Below, piece after piece: positions 42,714 to 54,888 of a stretch of 64,000 nt of DNA. Source of the stretch: Furcasterigmium furcatum (lineage: Eukaryota > Ascomycota > Sordariomycetes > Glomerellales > Plectosphaerellaceae); NCBI GenBank assembly GCA_001599815.1, contig BCIA01000001.1, forward strand, positions 3,476,934 to 3,540,933, read 5' to 3'. Positions within the stretch are counted from its first letter, which is position 1, and every line of letters begins with the position of its first letter. The notes below the pieces were generated by a model, which was not told where the DNA came from, searched no databases, and worked only from the letters and a program-made list of their open reading frames with translations. A program made the position numbers and the translations under genes.

Positions 42714-44618
42714 TTACACCTGCTTTCCGCCGGTCATGCCCGAGTCGTTCACGGGCGCGCCATTGGGAGCAGTCTCCTCATGCCTGACCTGGCCGTTCTC
42801 CTGACTGCTGAACATGCCCTCGCGGTCCTCGACGCTCCGCTTCTCCTTCTCCATGGCGGGGACGCCGTCGCCGGCCTGGCTGCCGACGACGGTGCTAGCG
42901 CGGCGGAACTCGTCCTCGTCCCTGCGCTCGCGGGTGATGTAGCCGGGGGGCACCCACTTGCTGGAGGTCCAGGGCTTGACTTCGGGCTGGCCGTACATGC
43001 GGTCGACGTTCTCGAGGGAGAGGTGGCGAGACTCGTAGAGGAAGAACCAGACGAGGAGGGCGCCGGCGAGGTTGCACGCCGCGAAGACGAAGCCGAAGGC
43101 GTAGCCGATGCCGCTGTCGGCGAGCGGGCTGAGGAAGGAGATGAGGAAGTTGCCGAACCAGTTGCCCGCGGTGGCGAGGGAGGCCTGCTTGGCACGCGTG
43201 CGGACGGGGAAGGTCTCGCCGATGACGACCCAGCACATGGGGCCCCAGGTGCTGTTTATGCGTTAGCTCCGCTAGTTCGCCTCGGAGGTGTGTGTGAGAA
43301 GACTTACCCGGCAAAGGAGGCAATGAACATGCAGGCGGCGACAATCATGACGATACCGGTGGTGGTGTTGTCCTCGGGGGGCATGGCGATGCCGATGGCG
43401 GCGAAGACGATGAGCCAGGCGCACTGCCAGATGGCACCGATAAAGAGCGGCATGCGGCGGCCGTACTTCTCGACGACGTAGAGGCCGTAGAAAGTCATGA
43501 CGACGTTGACGGCGCCGAGGATCAGCTGAGTCTGGATGGGGTCATCGACGCCCGCAGACTCGAAGATCGTGGCACCGTAGTAGAAGAAGTAGTTAACGCC
43601 AGTCCACTGCTGGAGGAAGTGCTGAAAATAGTGTGTTAGCAGGGAGAGGCAGGCGATATGAAACTCTCAGGGAGCTTACAATGGTGATGCCGAGGAATGT
43701 ACGGTAGACCAGCTTCGGGATGCCGGAGCCGCCGGTGAAGCACTCGGCCCAGCTACCAACGCCAACCTTTGACTCCTCCTCGAGGACCTTGTACATCTCC
43801 TTGACGTCGTCCTCGACGAGCTCGTTGTGAGGGTCGTGCTTCATGCCACGGAGGCGAGCCAGGGACATGCGAGCGCCATCCCAGTCGTGGCGGGCGGCGA
43901 GCCAACGGGGCGACTCGGGGACGACCATGATGCCGATGCCGAGGGGCAGGGAGAAGCAGATGCCGAGGCCGATGACGATGCGCCACGAGGCGTCCGAGTC
44001 CTGGATGTTGCGGACGCCGTAGTTGATGATGTTGGCGACCAGAATACCGATGGTGATAAGCAGCTGGTACGAGGCGACGACGGCGCCACGGATCTCGCGG
44101 GGGGCGCACTCGGACTGGAACATGGGGACACCGACGGAGAGGTTACCGACGCCGAGACCGGCGACGAAACGGCCCATCATCATGTGAATCCAGCTCTGCA
44201 TGGAGGTGATCTGAATGATGTTGCCGACGATGAAGATGCAGACGCCAAAGGAGAGAGAGCGGCGACGCCCCCACCAATCGGCAGTGTAAGCACCGGCAAG
44301 GGCACCGATGAGACAACCAAGACTCATGAGAGACACCAAGAGGGCCTGGAGCATGCTGTTCCACGAGGGATCGCCGTTCTCGTCGGTCTCGGTGGCGAAA
44401 CGGGCGCGGAAGTCTGTGAAGAGGAGCATGCTGGAGATCTGGCCGGTATCGTAGCCGAAGAGGAATCCGCCGATGGACGTGGTGACGCCCAGCAGGAGGG
44501 ACTCGACGCCGCAGTCGGCGCCATTGATGCGTATGGACCTGTCAGGGACGGTGAGCGGCTGTCTCTCCGGTGGTGAGAGTAGATGGGTAGGCGTGTCTTA
44601 CCTTGCTCCCAAGCCCAT
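42714..44618 (-). CDS. MFS sugar transporter (hexose/quinate-type sugar porter)
   Basis: Four exons (minus): 44618-44602 (only 17 nt), 44538-43680, 43621-43308 and 43251-42714, giving 575 residues. Introns 44539-44601, 43622-43679 and 43252-43307 all start GTAAG and end CAG. Sugar-porter marks are FLFGYDTGQ (31-39), GRR after the second segment, PESPRWL, QWTGVNYFFYYG in segment 7 and the late PVRTRAK with GNW. Twelve membrane segments are predicted, with a hydrophilic C-tail of about 90 residues. It should take up a monosaccharide or related polyol/acid by proton symport at the plasma membrane; specificity is unknown. Homologs have the same tiny first exon ahead of the N-terminal sequence, so the start is credible. 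Confidence 0.93.
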
Positions 44619-46958
44619 GATGGCGAAGCTTTACTGTTTCACCTGGTAGACGATGTAGGTATGTGGGGTAGAATGTTCGAAGAAGCCGGAGTTGTCACGA
44701 CCAGAAGGGTGCCCGACAGAGGACTCTGGGACGGATGGGTTTATGAAAGGCGAGGAGCAAAACCCAAAAGCTACTAAGGGGGGATATTATGGGGAGCAGG
44801 TAAGGTTAAGGTCTCGTGGGATCTGCGGGTCTCGCGATATTAATACGGATGGAAGAGGTGCCCCAGGATTTGAGGATGGTGGGTGATGTGGATGATGTGG
44901 ATGGGCTTTGTGGCTTGTCCGGGCGATGGAGAGGCATCGTTCGTTCCGGCCGCCATATGACGTACGCCATCGGTGAAGCTGCATCACGGGTCAGGCGTCA
45001 GGGGATGGCCGTTGACGATCACGGAGAGGCCGCAGGGACGCAGGCAGCGGACTAAGCCGCCTGCTGCCAGGCCATGCCGCTGTTCCGGTGCTCTTGGGCC
45101 GGCCGTTGCACGACCGTCCATGAGGTGAGGGGCGTGCGAGTCAGAGTAGCGCAGTACACGCGGTGTGGTAGTGGACTACGGGGATCATAGCAGATGGGCG
45201 ACGGGAACTCGAGGTATCGGCGGCGGGCGATCGATGTGCATGGTAAATCTTGGCCTGGGTGTGAGCTGGGAGTGGGCTGGTTTCTGGGGTAAGGAAGATG
45301 ACGTTGTCCGAGAGCTCAGACAGGGGTCTTGGCGCGCAGCCGCCCGATGACAGGAAGATGCGGCTATTGTGCGGTGTGATGGGCGAAAGAGAACGCCACT
45401 GACCCCAAGAGCGAGCGAGAGGACTGTCTTGGACTGGGCTGGCCGGGGACTGCGACTGATCCGAGGCACCGAGCTGTCTGTCCACTTGAACAGGCCCGTG
45501 GAGATCGAAAAGGAGGCAATGCATCCGAAAGCCTATCGGCGATAACGAAAAGGCGAGGCCCTTACGGGGCCCGTTGAAGTTCCGTGCTGCTGGAGACTCC
45601 GATATCCAGTCTGGCGGGACCAGCGAAGTGACGCCGACGAGAAGCCCCGAGAGAACCAGCGAGAAAAGAGGGCCCGCCGGAGGGATTCAAGCTTCAGCGA
45701 CTCCAGTTCTGACGGACGGACGTCTTGTCTCTCGCCCACGCCGCGCAGGGTTTATCCATCCTCGGCGCTGTCGTCGATCTGATCTGACTGACAAACTGAC
45801 GCGTCTGGTCGCGTGGGCAGAACCGGTTCGCCGGACCTTCGGGGGACGATGATGACATGGGGCCCTTGGCCTTCCATTGTGTATTCAAAAGTCCCCCTCC
45901 TCCTCGCAAAGGAATCGGGCTGGATGCGAGCACAATCGAATAGGGCGATGGATGAAGTCAGGATAGAAAAGCAGGCCAGAAGAACTCTCCCGCCGCCGGC
46001 TTGGCCAACGTCACTGAGGGCTGCGTCTCCACTCTTCGTCCGCCGAGGGCCGCAATCAGCGCTGCGAGGCTCCTTTCTTCAGGGCCACTACAGGGGCTGG
46101 TGCGTGCCAAGATGCCGGCAAACAGCGGGGTCCGTGTCCTCGGAACCCTGCGCAGCCAATCATCGGATGCAAGTGCCGAGTTTGGAGCCGCTTGATTCGT
46201 GCATCTGGCGTCCACACCACCAAGAAAAAGACTGGACGACGACATTGTGACGGTCAGGTGGCCGGTCAAGTTTTCGCTCGCCCCAGCTGAGACACAGTTC
46301 TCTTCACCGACCGATGTCTGCCTCTTCAGGACGAAGATGAAGACGAAGACGAAGATGCCAGTCCTGAGAAGAACTTCGTCGGCCTGACTGGAGATCAAGG
46401 CTCAGGTAAGGTGATTCACTCACTGGTGTCTACTCACCGAGGGAACTGGTTGAGTTAGATGGCCTACCGACGGAATTCTTCAGAACAGCTCTCCGGATGT
46501 CTTGGACCGGAGCGTGTCTCAACCGTTGACAGCGTGGCTACCATGCTTTGTCTGACCCACGGAGTTTGACTCGGACAAGGCTTCAATGTCTGCTGGCCCA
46601 GCGTGTACATAGAGTCAGAGACACATCCGCACCAAACACACTAACCTTCGCCATCTTGGCCCTACCATCGACCGCAAATCTAGTACTACTTACTTAGTAA
46701 GCCGATATGGTGTTCCGAGTGAGCATTCCTTTCGGAGTGGCCGCCAGTTGCCCCAGTCCCCCACCTCTCAAAGCCGGGCTCCGGAGTCTTACACGGGAAA
46801 TACTTGCGGATGGGAAACTGAAATCGAGCGGGAGCTTCCTATCAGCGGCACAGCAAAAACATTCACCTCAGGCAGGAAAGAAAACAACTTGATGCGGGAG
46901 CTTGATGCATATCGGTACAGCGACAGTTCTGATAGCTCTTCTAAACCGGGCACCAGTC
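44619..46958. other. intergenic, 2.3 kb
   Basis: No gene can be supported. The first kilobase is the upstream region of the sugar transporter. A short purine repeat of GAAGAC/GAAGAT units is at about 46331-46357. Open frames up to 127 codons here are Arg/Ser/Pro-rich and lack family features. Confidence 0.45.
46331..46357 (+). repeat. short GAAGAC/GAAGAT simple repeat
   Basis: Four to five six-base units in tandem in a non-coding stretch; probably replication slippage. Confidence 0.6.
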
Positions 46959-47896
46959 CTACTCCCCATCTGCATCGACGGCTGTTGGGATTCCAACCGT
47001 CTTGATGAAAGTGTAGTCCGCAAACTCACGTCGGTCATCCGCCAGCTCAGTCTGCAGCGCCCTGACGTCTCGGATGTACGACCTGACATCGTTCTCTAGA
47101 TCTCGGATGCACTTCTTCCAGAACATCTGGTCGTACGAGAACTGATGGCGCTCCCTGAGGTCAATCAACCCCTCCACCTCCTTGAAGTTGGGTAATCCTT
47201 GAAGGACAGCCTCGATGAACTGTGTGAAGGGATGCGCGTGCTCAGGGTCCTTGATCGGCGTGCGTTAGTCTCACCATATATGAGGTTGGCAGTATGTCCT
47301 TGCTCACCTTCCAGACCACGACTTTCCTCTCCAGATCTAGCTCCAGGTTGATTTGCCGGCTCAGGATCATCTCCGTAAGGATCGGCACTGGATGTCGCGG
47401 CCGTTGCGGCCCGCAAGACAGACTCGAAAGGCGAAGGCTTCCGCTCTCGTTGACCAGGGCCATTGCCCATCGATATGCCGTCTCGCCCATAAATCCTTGT
47501 TGGTCCGGGTCACTCTTGAGGCTGGCAGGACAGCAAATCCAAAGCATGTCGAAGATCTGCAAGGTGGCGTCGAGATGATACACCTTTCTGTGCGGTTGGA
47601 GCAGTCTGAGCGACGCAACGAAGGCCAGAACCTCTGTTTCCGACGCAATGATCTCTTTCTCCCGTCGACGTTTCCGGTAGACCTGTCAAACGACTCCTTA
47701 GTCCGTGGCTTGGTTCCGACAGAGAGGGGTCTACTTACCTTGTAGGCTCGCCATTTGTCTATGACGTGGTCTTCCCATGACTTTTCCTTTGGGGGGATTC
47801 CGTAGCCATTGATGAGCTTGAGAAATGCCTGTTCGAAGGTCAGCCTCGACGGAAGAGGAGTTATCTCTGGGGGTAGATACTTACCGTTTCGGCCAT
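46959..47896 (-). CDS. unknown 255-residue protein, four exons
   Basis: Exons (minus): 47896-47885 (12 nt, MAET), 47828-47739, 47682-47308 and 47249-46959. All three introns have GTAAGT or GTGAGC donors, CTGAC/CTAAC-type branches and AG ends, and every junction is phase 0, which is strong support for a real gene. The product starts MAETAFLKLINGYGIPPKEKSW. It has a basic stretch (YRKRRREKE), a largely helical centre with IFDMLWICCPASLK, and a charged C-terminal helix (FWKKCIRDLENDVRSYIRDV). There is no signal peptide or membrane segment. I do not recognise the family. It lies between a sugar porter and a Dal5-type transporter, both on the same strand. Confidence 0.72.
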
Positions 47897-48542
47897 TCTG
47901 GTCAAGTCCTGCAGTCAAATTTCGGCGTCGGCTGGTTTTGCGGCGTCTTCGGTAAGCAGGTACCCGATATGGCTTCAACACCGCTAAATACGTTGCAAAG
48001 GAGAAGGGGAGGGATGGAATAGTCCAGAAGAATTGGCGATAGAGCGAAGAGTCGCTGGATCCATTGGAGAAGAGTCCGCAGAAGAGACCAACAGGTACCA
48101 GAATTTAAAGGATTCGACCAAGAGACTTGAGAAGAGGCAAGAACAGAAGACCTGCAACAGCAGGTACGCAGTGAATGCATCAAAGGCAGAAACTTTAGGA
48201 AGCTACGCTTTGTTCTCAGTTGTTCTGCCGCTCTGAATCATCAGGCAGCTTCCCAAACTGGGCAAAGACCAACGCCGGCCTGAGGTATGATGGTGTCTGG
48301 CCAGCAAGCACAAAGTACAAAATAACCACACTCTCAAGCTTAGAATCTTGGTTTGGTTTAATCAACCTTTGAATTGTATTGCGATAGTATGACAAGTTGA
48401 CTGACAAAGACAAGGGGTGTAGGAGACACCCTGTAGCCTGCCGGCTGCATGTACCCTCAGTCTCTTAAGGCACTGCGATCCCTCCACTGTAAAGAGTACC
48501 CGGTGCTTATCCATGGATCCCGAAAGCTACCCAAATGGGCCG
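47897..48542. other. intergenic, 0.65 kb
   Basis: Upstream region of the 255-residue gene and 3' flank of the MFS gene that ends at 48543. Nothing else recognised. Confidence 0.5.
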
Positions 48543-50366
48543 CTAGTACACGTAGATGAACTCATCGTTCTTCGAGTCCGTCAGGTCCTTGAACGCGTTC
48601 TCTCCCAGGGGGACACCATCCTCGCCATCCGAAGCGGCGGTGTAGGTGTGCTCCATGCTCCGATCATGAATCTTGGCGGGCTTGCCGTTCTGGACCCTCT
48701 TGCGCTCTTGCATCTTGTTGAGAAGGAACAGGTTCCCGGTCTGCATACAGATGATGGCCATGAGAGCACATGTGATGCCCATAGTACTGGTCAGACCAGG
48801 CTTGTAGTAGGGAGCATCGTTGGAGTTGAACAAAAGGGGGCCGATCATGTTGCCTGCGGAGACGCCGATGTTGAAGAGAGACATGATGACAGACTTCTTC
48901 GTGGTTCCGGCGATGTTGGAAACCTATTGACCAGAGTTAGTACTTGCAACCAGAACCGGGAAAAAATAGCTAGGGGGTGACGAACTGTCCATGAGACCAA
49001 AATGGGATTCGAGCCGAACAGGAATGCCAACATGTAGTAAGCGGCGAGCAGGGGAGGAATATTGTCCCGGCTGAGGGAGTAGAGCATGACGGCGCCAGCA
49101 AGAACCGGCAGGAGGACGAGAATAAGGAAGCCGGACTTGATTCTGAACCGATGAGCGAGGTAGGACGCCGGGAAGATAACGAGGAGCTGAACGGCGCCGA
49201 AGGGGATGTTGAGCAACGAGGTGACAGCCCGGTCGAAACCGAAACCACCAACGATGATGGGACCGAAAGTGTTGACAACCGCTGCGGTCACGTTGATGCA
49301 CAGAGCCATGCCGATGAAGAGCCAAGTCTTGGGCTCGATCAAGGCTTCGAGGGCCTGGGGCCACTTGAAGTCCCTGCTTCCGGTGCCCGTCTGGTTTGCT
49401 CGAAGACGCTCAATGCCCTGGAGCCTCTCTTGCTCCGTGAGGAAACGAGCAGTGGCGACGTCGTTGTCGAGGAAGTAGTAGACAACCGGCGCGGTGATGA
49501 CGGTAATGAGGCCAACCAGGATGAAGAGGATTCGCCAGGACGCGATGGAGCCGTTGATCTGACCCAGTCCGAACGAGACAGCTGCGGCAAACATGGTGGA
49601 CAGGCCGTTGGTGCCGTACCAACAAGCCACTCTCATGGGCTGCTCGGCTCGGCGGTACCACTGGGATGTGATTACGCTGAAGAGAGGCAGGCAAGCGGCT
49701 TCGAAGAGGCCAAGAAGGAAGCGGGTGGCCATCAGCCCACCGAAGCTGTTGCACGCTCCCATACAAGCTTGTGCCGTGCCCCAGCCGAAGACGAGAGTCG
49801 GCATCAGGATTCGGTGGGGGACCCTGACCATCAGCCAGCTCGAGAAGGGGAGCCAAACAAGCTGAGCGATGGCTGCCATGCTGGACACCAAACTGTACTC
49901 AGAACCGGTCAAGTTGCAGTCTTCGCGCAAGCCCCAGATGGCTCCATATCCGAGGACGGACTTGTCCAGAACTGTGCAGTACTCCCTGTCAGTCTCCTGG
50001 TTTGCTTCAGTGCTGGGTGCTGTACTGACTTTGGAGGAAGTAGACCCAGACGAGGATCGAGAGGACATGTTTGTCGGTTTTGCGGCGAATTCTCTTGTTC
50101 TATTGAAAGGAGAGAGAGTCAGCGGCTGAACGTCAAATTCAACAGACTGTAGCCTGCAGATATTGCAGAATCGACGGCAGCAAGGCGTCTTCCGGCGACT
50201 TTGCACTCACATCTTCCTCGGTCAACACAATATGCTGGTCGCCGATCAACTGCGCAGCGATGTCGCCGTCCTTGACCAAGACCCCAGAAGGCTTCTGAAA
50301 ATCTTGCTCATGGTGCTCAGAACGGTCATGGGACACCTCGTCCCCCGACTTTCCTTCAGTCGCCAT
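48543..50366 (-). CDS. MFS transporter, anion:cation symporter family (Dal5/allantoate permease-like)
   Basis: Four exons (minus): 50366-50211, 50099-50030, 49971-48986 and 48923-48543, giving 530 residues. Intron 50100-50210 (111 bp) and intron 49972-50029 bracket a 70-nt exon that encodes NKRIRRKTDKHVLSILVWVYFLQ. The junction to ILDKSVLGYG restores the family's first membrane segment. The third intron (48924-48985) has donor GTTCGT and branch TACTAAC. Twelve segments are predicted, with the central loop after FLTEQERLQGIERLRANQTG. The family carries organic anions such as allantoate, nicotinate, pantothenate or tartrate with protons; the substrate is unknown. Its neighbour is a PanE-like ketopantoate reductase relative, which hints at a carboxylate, but this is inference. 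Confidence 0.9.
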
Positions 50367-51243
50367 GATGTTGTGAAGGTTGTCTGGAGAACCCGAAGAA
50401 ACAACGTATGAGTTGGGTAGGAGTAGAGAGGAGAATACTGAGGATGAAGCTGGATGTAGACGATGATGTGCGAGGTGTCAGGCTCCTTAAAAGCTTTCCA
50501 TCCAGCCCGGATACCCCAGACTGCCAGGTAGACGTGGTTGGTACTTGGGTTCTGCCAGACTCAGCGTGCCGGGGTAAGTGAAAGCGGAGATTCTGGGGAG
50601 ATGCTGCTGTTTGCCCCAGGAAATCTTGCTCGTACCGCTCCTCAGGTGATGCTGGCTCCGCCGGGGTATTGACTCGGCTTAGTTGGTCTTCTAGTTCATC
50701 ATCGCGCGAAACTACTGATGTAGTTCGGAGGTGTCGCGGGGGTCATGTCTCTTGACCCCCACCCAGACCGCCGGAAGTCAGCTCGCGTGCTCCATGCTGT
50801 TGGGGTCACAACTCGGGTCCTAGACCGCTAGAACTCGTAGTTCCAGCCTCGAACTTGTCTCCTGACCGGGTCAGGCTTTGTTGGACCTGTCCACTTGGGT
50901 GGGAGACTTGTCTCGGGACCCCCCAATACCCCCCATCTCCGGTACCCAGCTCCGAGAGTGCCGTCCTCCTGAGTAAGCTTCCATTGTGCCAGTTACGAAA
51001 AAGCAGTCAGTGCTGATCCCGCAGTCTGAGCCGACCTTGGGGGTCAGCACTGCCCGCATGAGACTGGCTTTGGCCGGGGAAGCATGTTGGCGGGGCAAGT
51101 AGCGGTGGCCTGGCCAGTTTGGGTTGCCTGACAAGGACAAGGGCTTCATTTTCTCAGTAAATCACTTCATTGGAATTCAGTGAAGCCAGGGATGCCCTCT
51201 CCACAAGTGTACAAACTGGTTCTGCGTACGGTCTATCGGAAAT
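50367..51243. other. intergenic, 0.88 kb
   Basis: Upstream region of the Dal5-like transporter and 3' flank of the PanE-like gene, both minus strand. No gene seen. Several GGGGTC/GACCCC blocks occur around 50740-50870 and could form hairpins; no function is assigned. Confidence 0.45.
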
Positions 51244-52387
51244 CTAAGCGAGCCCATTGTCCCTCATGATTCTCAAGTTGACGCCCTTCAGGATCAGGTA
51301 GATCGTTTCCAGCGTAGGGATAGGAACTCCCAACTCGAGGCCCTTTTCCACGGGATACCCCAAGATAATATCTACTTCCATGGGCTTGTTGGACTTGTAG
51401 TCATTTTGCATGCTGCTGCCAATGGGATGCATGGCGAGGATCTTGTCCACCAGCTTGCCCACAAGGCTGTGCTCGATGGGAACACCACACTTCCTAGCAA
51501 CGTCGACGACCTCCGTCATGAGGCGCCTTGTCATCGGATCAGCGCCCTCGGAGCTGCTCAGCCAGGAATGTGTGTCCAACAGAGTCAGCGTGGTGAGGGA
51601 GTTCCAGGCGACATTCCAAACAACCTTCTCCCAGCGTTGGACCTGGATGTTGGGTACCACTTGGAACACAGTCTTTCCGGTTGTCAACAGCCCAGCAAAC
51701 TCCTCCAGTCTCTGGGCCTCATTCGATTGATCACCCTGGTCGTTGGGGTAGAGACCAATCTGCATGTCCTCGGACTTGGTGTGACGAAACTGCCCCGGCT
51801 GAGCTTGGATAGCACCAGTCCAAGTCTGCGGGAATCGTGATGTGTTAATCTGGTGTCACATCTTGACCGAATGTGCTGTTTCACTCACCACACAAGAGAT
51901 GATAGTTGTCCTGGGAAACCTGGCCCGGAAAGGGACTTCATTGCCCACTCCATTCTGGATGATGACCAGCGTGGTTTTGGCTTCATCTACGCCGGGTGCC
52001 AACTGTGCCGGAACAGCTGCTTGGTCGATGGCTTTGTGGGCGCATACGATGTAGTCGAACTTGATACCTGCGTCCCCAACTGACTTGACAACTGCCACTC
52101 TTTAGCAAACGTCAAGGCATGTGCTGGGCTGCGTGTGCTCACCCTTGTACGGACGGACGGTGTGCGCGCCATGATTCTCAGAGTTCATGACAATGCCATG
52201 CTCAGAGACAGCGGCGTAGTTCGAGCGGGCCAGAACGGTGAGCCTCACATTGGGGTTTCGGCTGAGGATGAAGGCGTAGAATCCTCCGATGCTGTACCAG
52301 TGTCAAGGGTGCTTCAACTCATGAGAGGGACTGTACTCACGCTCCCAGGCCATAAACCAGGACGTCGATCTCCTTGTTTGCAGACAT
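51244..52387 (-). CDS. 2-dehydropantoate 2-reductase-like protein (ApbA/PanE family)
   Basis: Four exons (minus): 52387-52341, 52291-52143, 52097-51889 and 51825-51244, giving 328 residues. The N-terminal Rossmann fold starts VLVYGLGAIGGFYAFIL with GxGxxG at 13-18, the NADPH-binding loop of ketopantoate reductases. The middle has VKSVGDAGIKFDYIVCAHK and the C-terminal helical domain contains KVVWNVAWNSLTTLT, including the Lys and Asn positions used by the family for catalysis. Family enzymes reduce 2-dehydropantoate to pantoate. Fungi have several paralogs, many of unknown substrate, so a general 2-oxoacid reductase role is as likely. Intron 52098-52142 is only 45 bp and ends AAAGAG, a less usual acceptor, but it is the one that keeps the frame. 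Confidence 0.9.
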
Positions 52388-53158
52388 TGTAGCTGAATGA
52401 GTGCCCTTGGGGATGAGGGGAAAGAGGTTGAAGCTCTCACTGAATATCTGTGGTAATGAAGTTTATGCATTGGGAGTCGAGCTTGGGGAAGAGGGGCATG
52501 GTGAGCTCCGAGGCCGGATATCCCCGGCAATGGTCCAATGCGGGGAAAAGGGGAGCCCAAGATGCCTCGCTACCCCCCACAGCAAGCTCCAGACTCGCCT
52601 GTCGTACCCCGCCAACATCGCGAGTCAGGTAGCTGCAAGTGCTTGGGGACTCCATGCCGGCTCTCACCTGGGTCGTACGTGGCTGACCCCCACGGACTGG
52701 CTCCCTCCAAGCATCCTTGGCATGACCATGACCCCAATCCAGCCTGCTGAATGGAGCCCTATTAATCATGAGATGATCATAGCTCTGGAGTGGTGGAGCT
52801 TGGGAGATGATCGTGTTGCGGAGTTGAGACCTCGGCTGAATCTCCGATGGGGGTCAGTGTTGCCTACCTAACCTGGAGGATCCAATGATCCATGAATGGT
52901 GCGCAGTGTGTCACAAGCCAAGGCGGGGAGACCGAGATCAGAGAGTTCGGAGAGTATGCTCAAACATAGACCCGTACTTAAGAAGGGGAATGCCCCCCTA
53001 AGTATGGTGCATTGTACATCTACATTGTTAAGCGCTAACAAGATTGGGCCATGCTATGCTATGCTAGTTGCAGGGTGGCATTGACGCATGGATGTCGTCT
53101 GAGAGAGGCACGAGCTCACTGTTGGCTGTGTTCGTCATGCCATTTGCCTCTTGGCTAC
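52388..53158. other. intergenic, 0.77 kb
   Basis: Upstream region of the PanE-like gene and 3' flank of the lactose-permease-like gene, same strand. No gene seen. Confidence 0.5.
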
Positions 53159-54888
53159 TCAGTTCGCGCTGGGCACAACCTTTGGTGCGTTGGGCTGTTT
53201 CTCGGCATCCTCCTCCTCCTCAGCCATCGCCGCCTCCTTCTCGCCCGCTCCACGACCGAACTGGCGGGACGCTGCCAGGGCGTCGCCCTTGCGGCCCGTG
53301 TCGAAGAGAACCGAGACAGCTTCGATCGTCATGTTCCTGCGAGGGAAGATGTTAGACTTGGAAACCCGCACAGCTCGGGATCGGAAACGTACCTTGTCTC
53401 GGGGAAGAAGAAAATGATGAGCACGAGGTACATGGCGATGAGGGCGATATACACGATGTAGCTGTCACGGGTCAGCATCATCCTCAGGACATTTCTGATT
53501 GGGAAACTCGAAACTTACTACTTCCACTCCATGGCTTGCAGCGCCACGGGGTTGACCCATTGGTTGAAAGTCAGGGCCACGCTCTGCACGCTGAGCTCGA
53601 TACTCAGACCCTTGAGTCTCATGTGGTAGGGCAGGATCTCAGCACCGTAGGCAAACGGCAACGGTGACCAACTCATGCAGTAGAAGGACTTGTAGATGAA
53701 CATCATGGGGACCACTGCGATCCCCACAGCACGAGACGGGGTGGCGGCGAAGGAACCGCTGAGACCGGTCATGACAACATACGCGCCGAGCATGCCAGCG
53801 GTGCCGACAAGCCAGAGAGTACGGCGACCGGCACGTTCAGCGTTCAAGGCTCCGAGGTAGGCCCAGATCAGAGACCAGACCGCGAGACCACCGTTGATTC
53901 CGGCGATCTGGTCGGCCTGGTTGATGCCAACCAGCTTGAGCGCAGGAGACAGGTAGTAGGCGATAATACCGTTGCCGACCCAGTTCGAGCCAGTACCCAT
54001 GGTGACCAACACAAGAAGGCGGCGTCTGTTGCCGGGCGTCTTGAGGAAGTCGACATACCTGCTCTTCTGGTTCTCCTTCTCGAACTGGATGGCCTGGCAA
54101 ATCTCATCATACTCGTACCTGACCAGCTCGTCGTTCTCATCCCCGTTGGCGTGTCCTCGGGCGAGAATCTTGAGGGCTTCTTCCGAACGGTCATGATCGA
54201 TCAACCATCGAGGGCTCTCCGGCATGAAGAACAGGTGGACGAGGACCAGGGCAGGGGCGAACGCCTGGAACAGGCAAGGGGCGCGCCACCTCCAGTCCGA
54301 CGAGGGCCAAGACAGAGCGCCATAGCAAAACCACGCGGCAGCGATCTGGCCGAAGTAGTAGTTGCTGTAGTAGGCGGTGGCGACGTAGGGACGAAGGCGA
54401 GGGTGGGCCAGCTCTTGGAGGAGCGCGATACCGGTGATCTTTCCAAAGGGTCCGGCCGCGCCGATGATGACTCTGCCACCGATGAATGTTCCGATGTTCG
54501 TGGCGAAGGCGTTAAGGAAGGCACCAAGAATCAGGAGCACCGATCCCACAGCGAGACACATCTTTCGGCCCCAGCGACCGTTGATCCAGGATGCCATGAA
54601 GGGCGTGACGATGGCCGGGAGGAACAAACTGGCAGAGATGAAGCCGAGAGTGCTTCCCGAGGGGTTGTCGAAGTACTCCTCCCACTCTGGGATGGCTTGG
54701 AGGCCGTTCATGAGCGACGCATCGTATCCGAGGTAGAACACGCAGAAGTAGAGACCGACGCAGTGGTAAACATTCAGCCTCAGACCTGGATCTTTGTACC
54801 ACACCGGGTTGGTGTTGTTGGCCAGGTGCGAGAAATGCATGTTCTTCGCCGCCTTGGGCTTGAAGAAGTCGGTCTTGATGATCGCCAT
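53159..54888 (-). CDS. MFS sugar transporter, lactose permease-like
   Basis: Three exons (minus): 54888-53519, 53461-53393 and 53336-53159, giving 538 residues. The first apparent stop at 53518 is removed by intron 53462-53518 (GTAAGT, branch GCTGAC, GACAG). Intron 53337-53392 (GTACGT, branch TCTAAC, GCAG) follows. Sugar-porter marks are GYDASLMNGLQ, GRWGRK, FGKITGIALLQELAHPRLR, PESPRWLIDHDR, GRRTLW, LPFAYGAEILPYHMRLKG and the terminal FFFPETR. The N-terminal KNMHFSHLANNTNPVWYKDPGLR style is that of fungal Lac12/hexose relatives. It should be a plasma-membrane proton symporter for a sugar or glycoside. It is divergent from the D-2-hydroxyacid dehydrogenase gene over 1.56 kb. Confidence 0.93.

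Noticed and set aside
45141..45524. 127-codon minus-strand frame in the 2.3-kb spacer
   Set aside because: Ser/Pro/Arg-rich, without motif, signal peptide or splice support.
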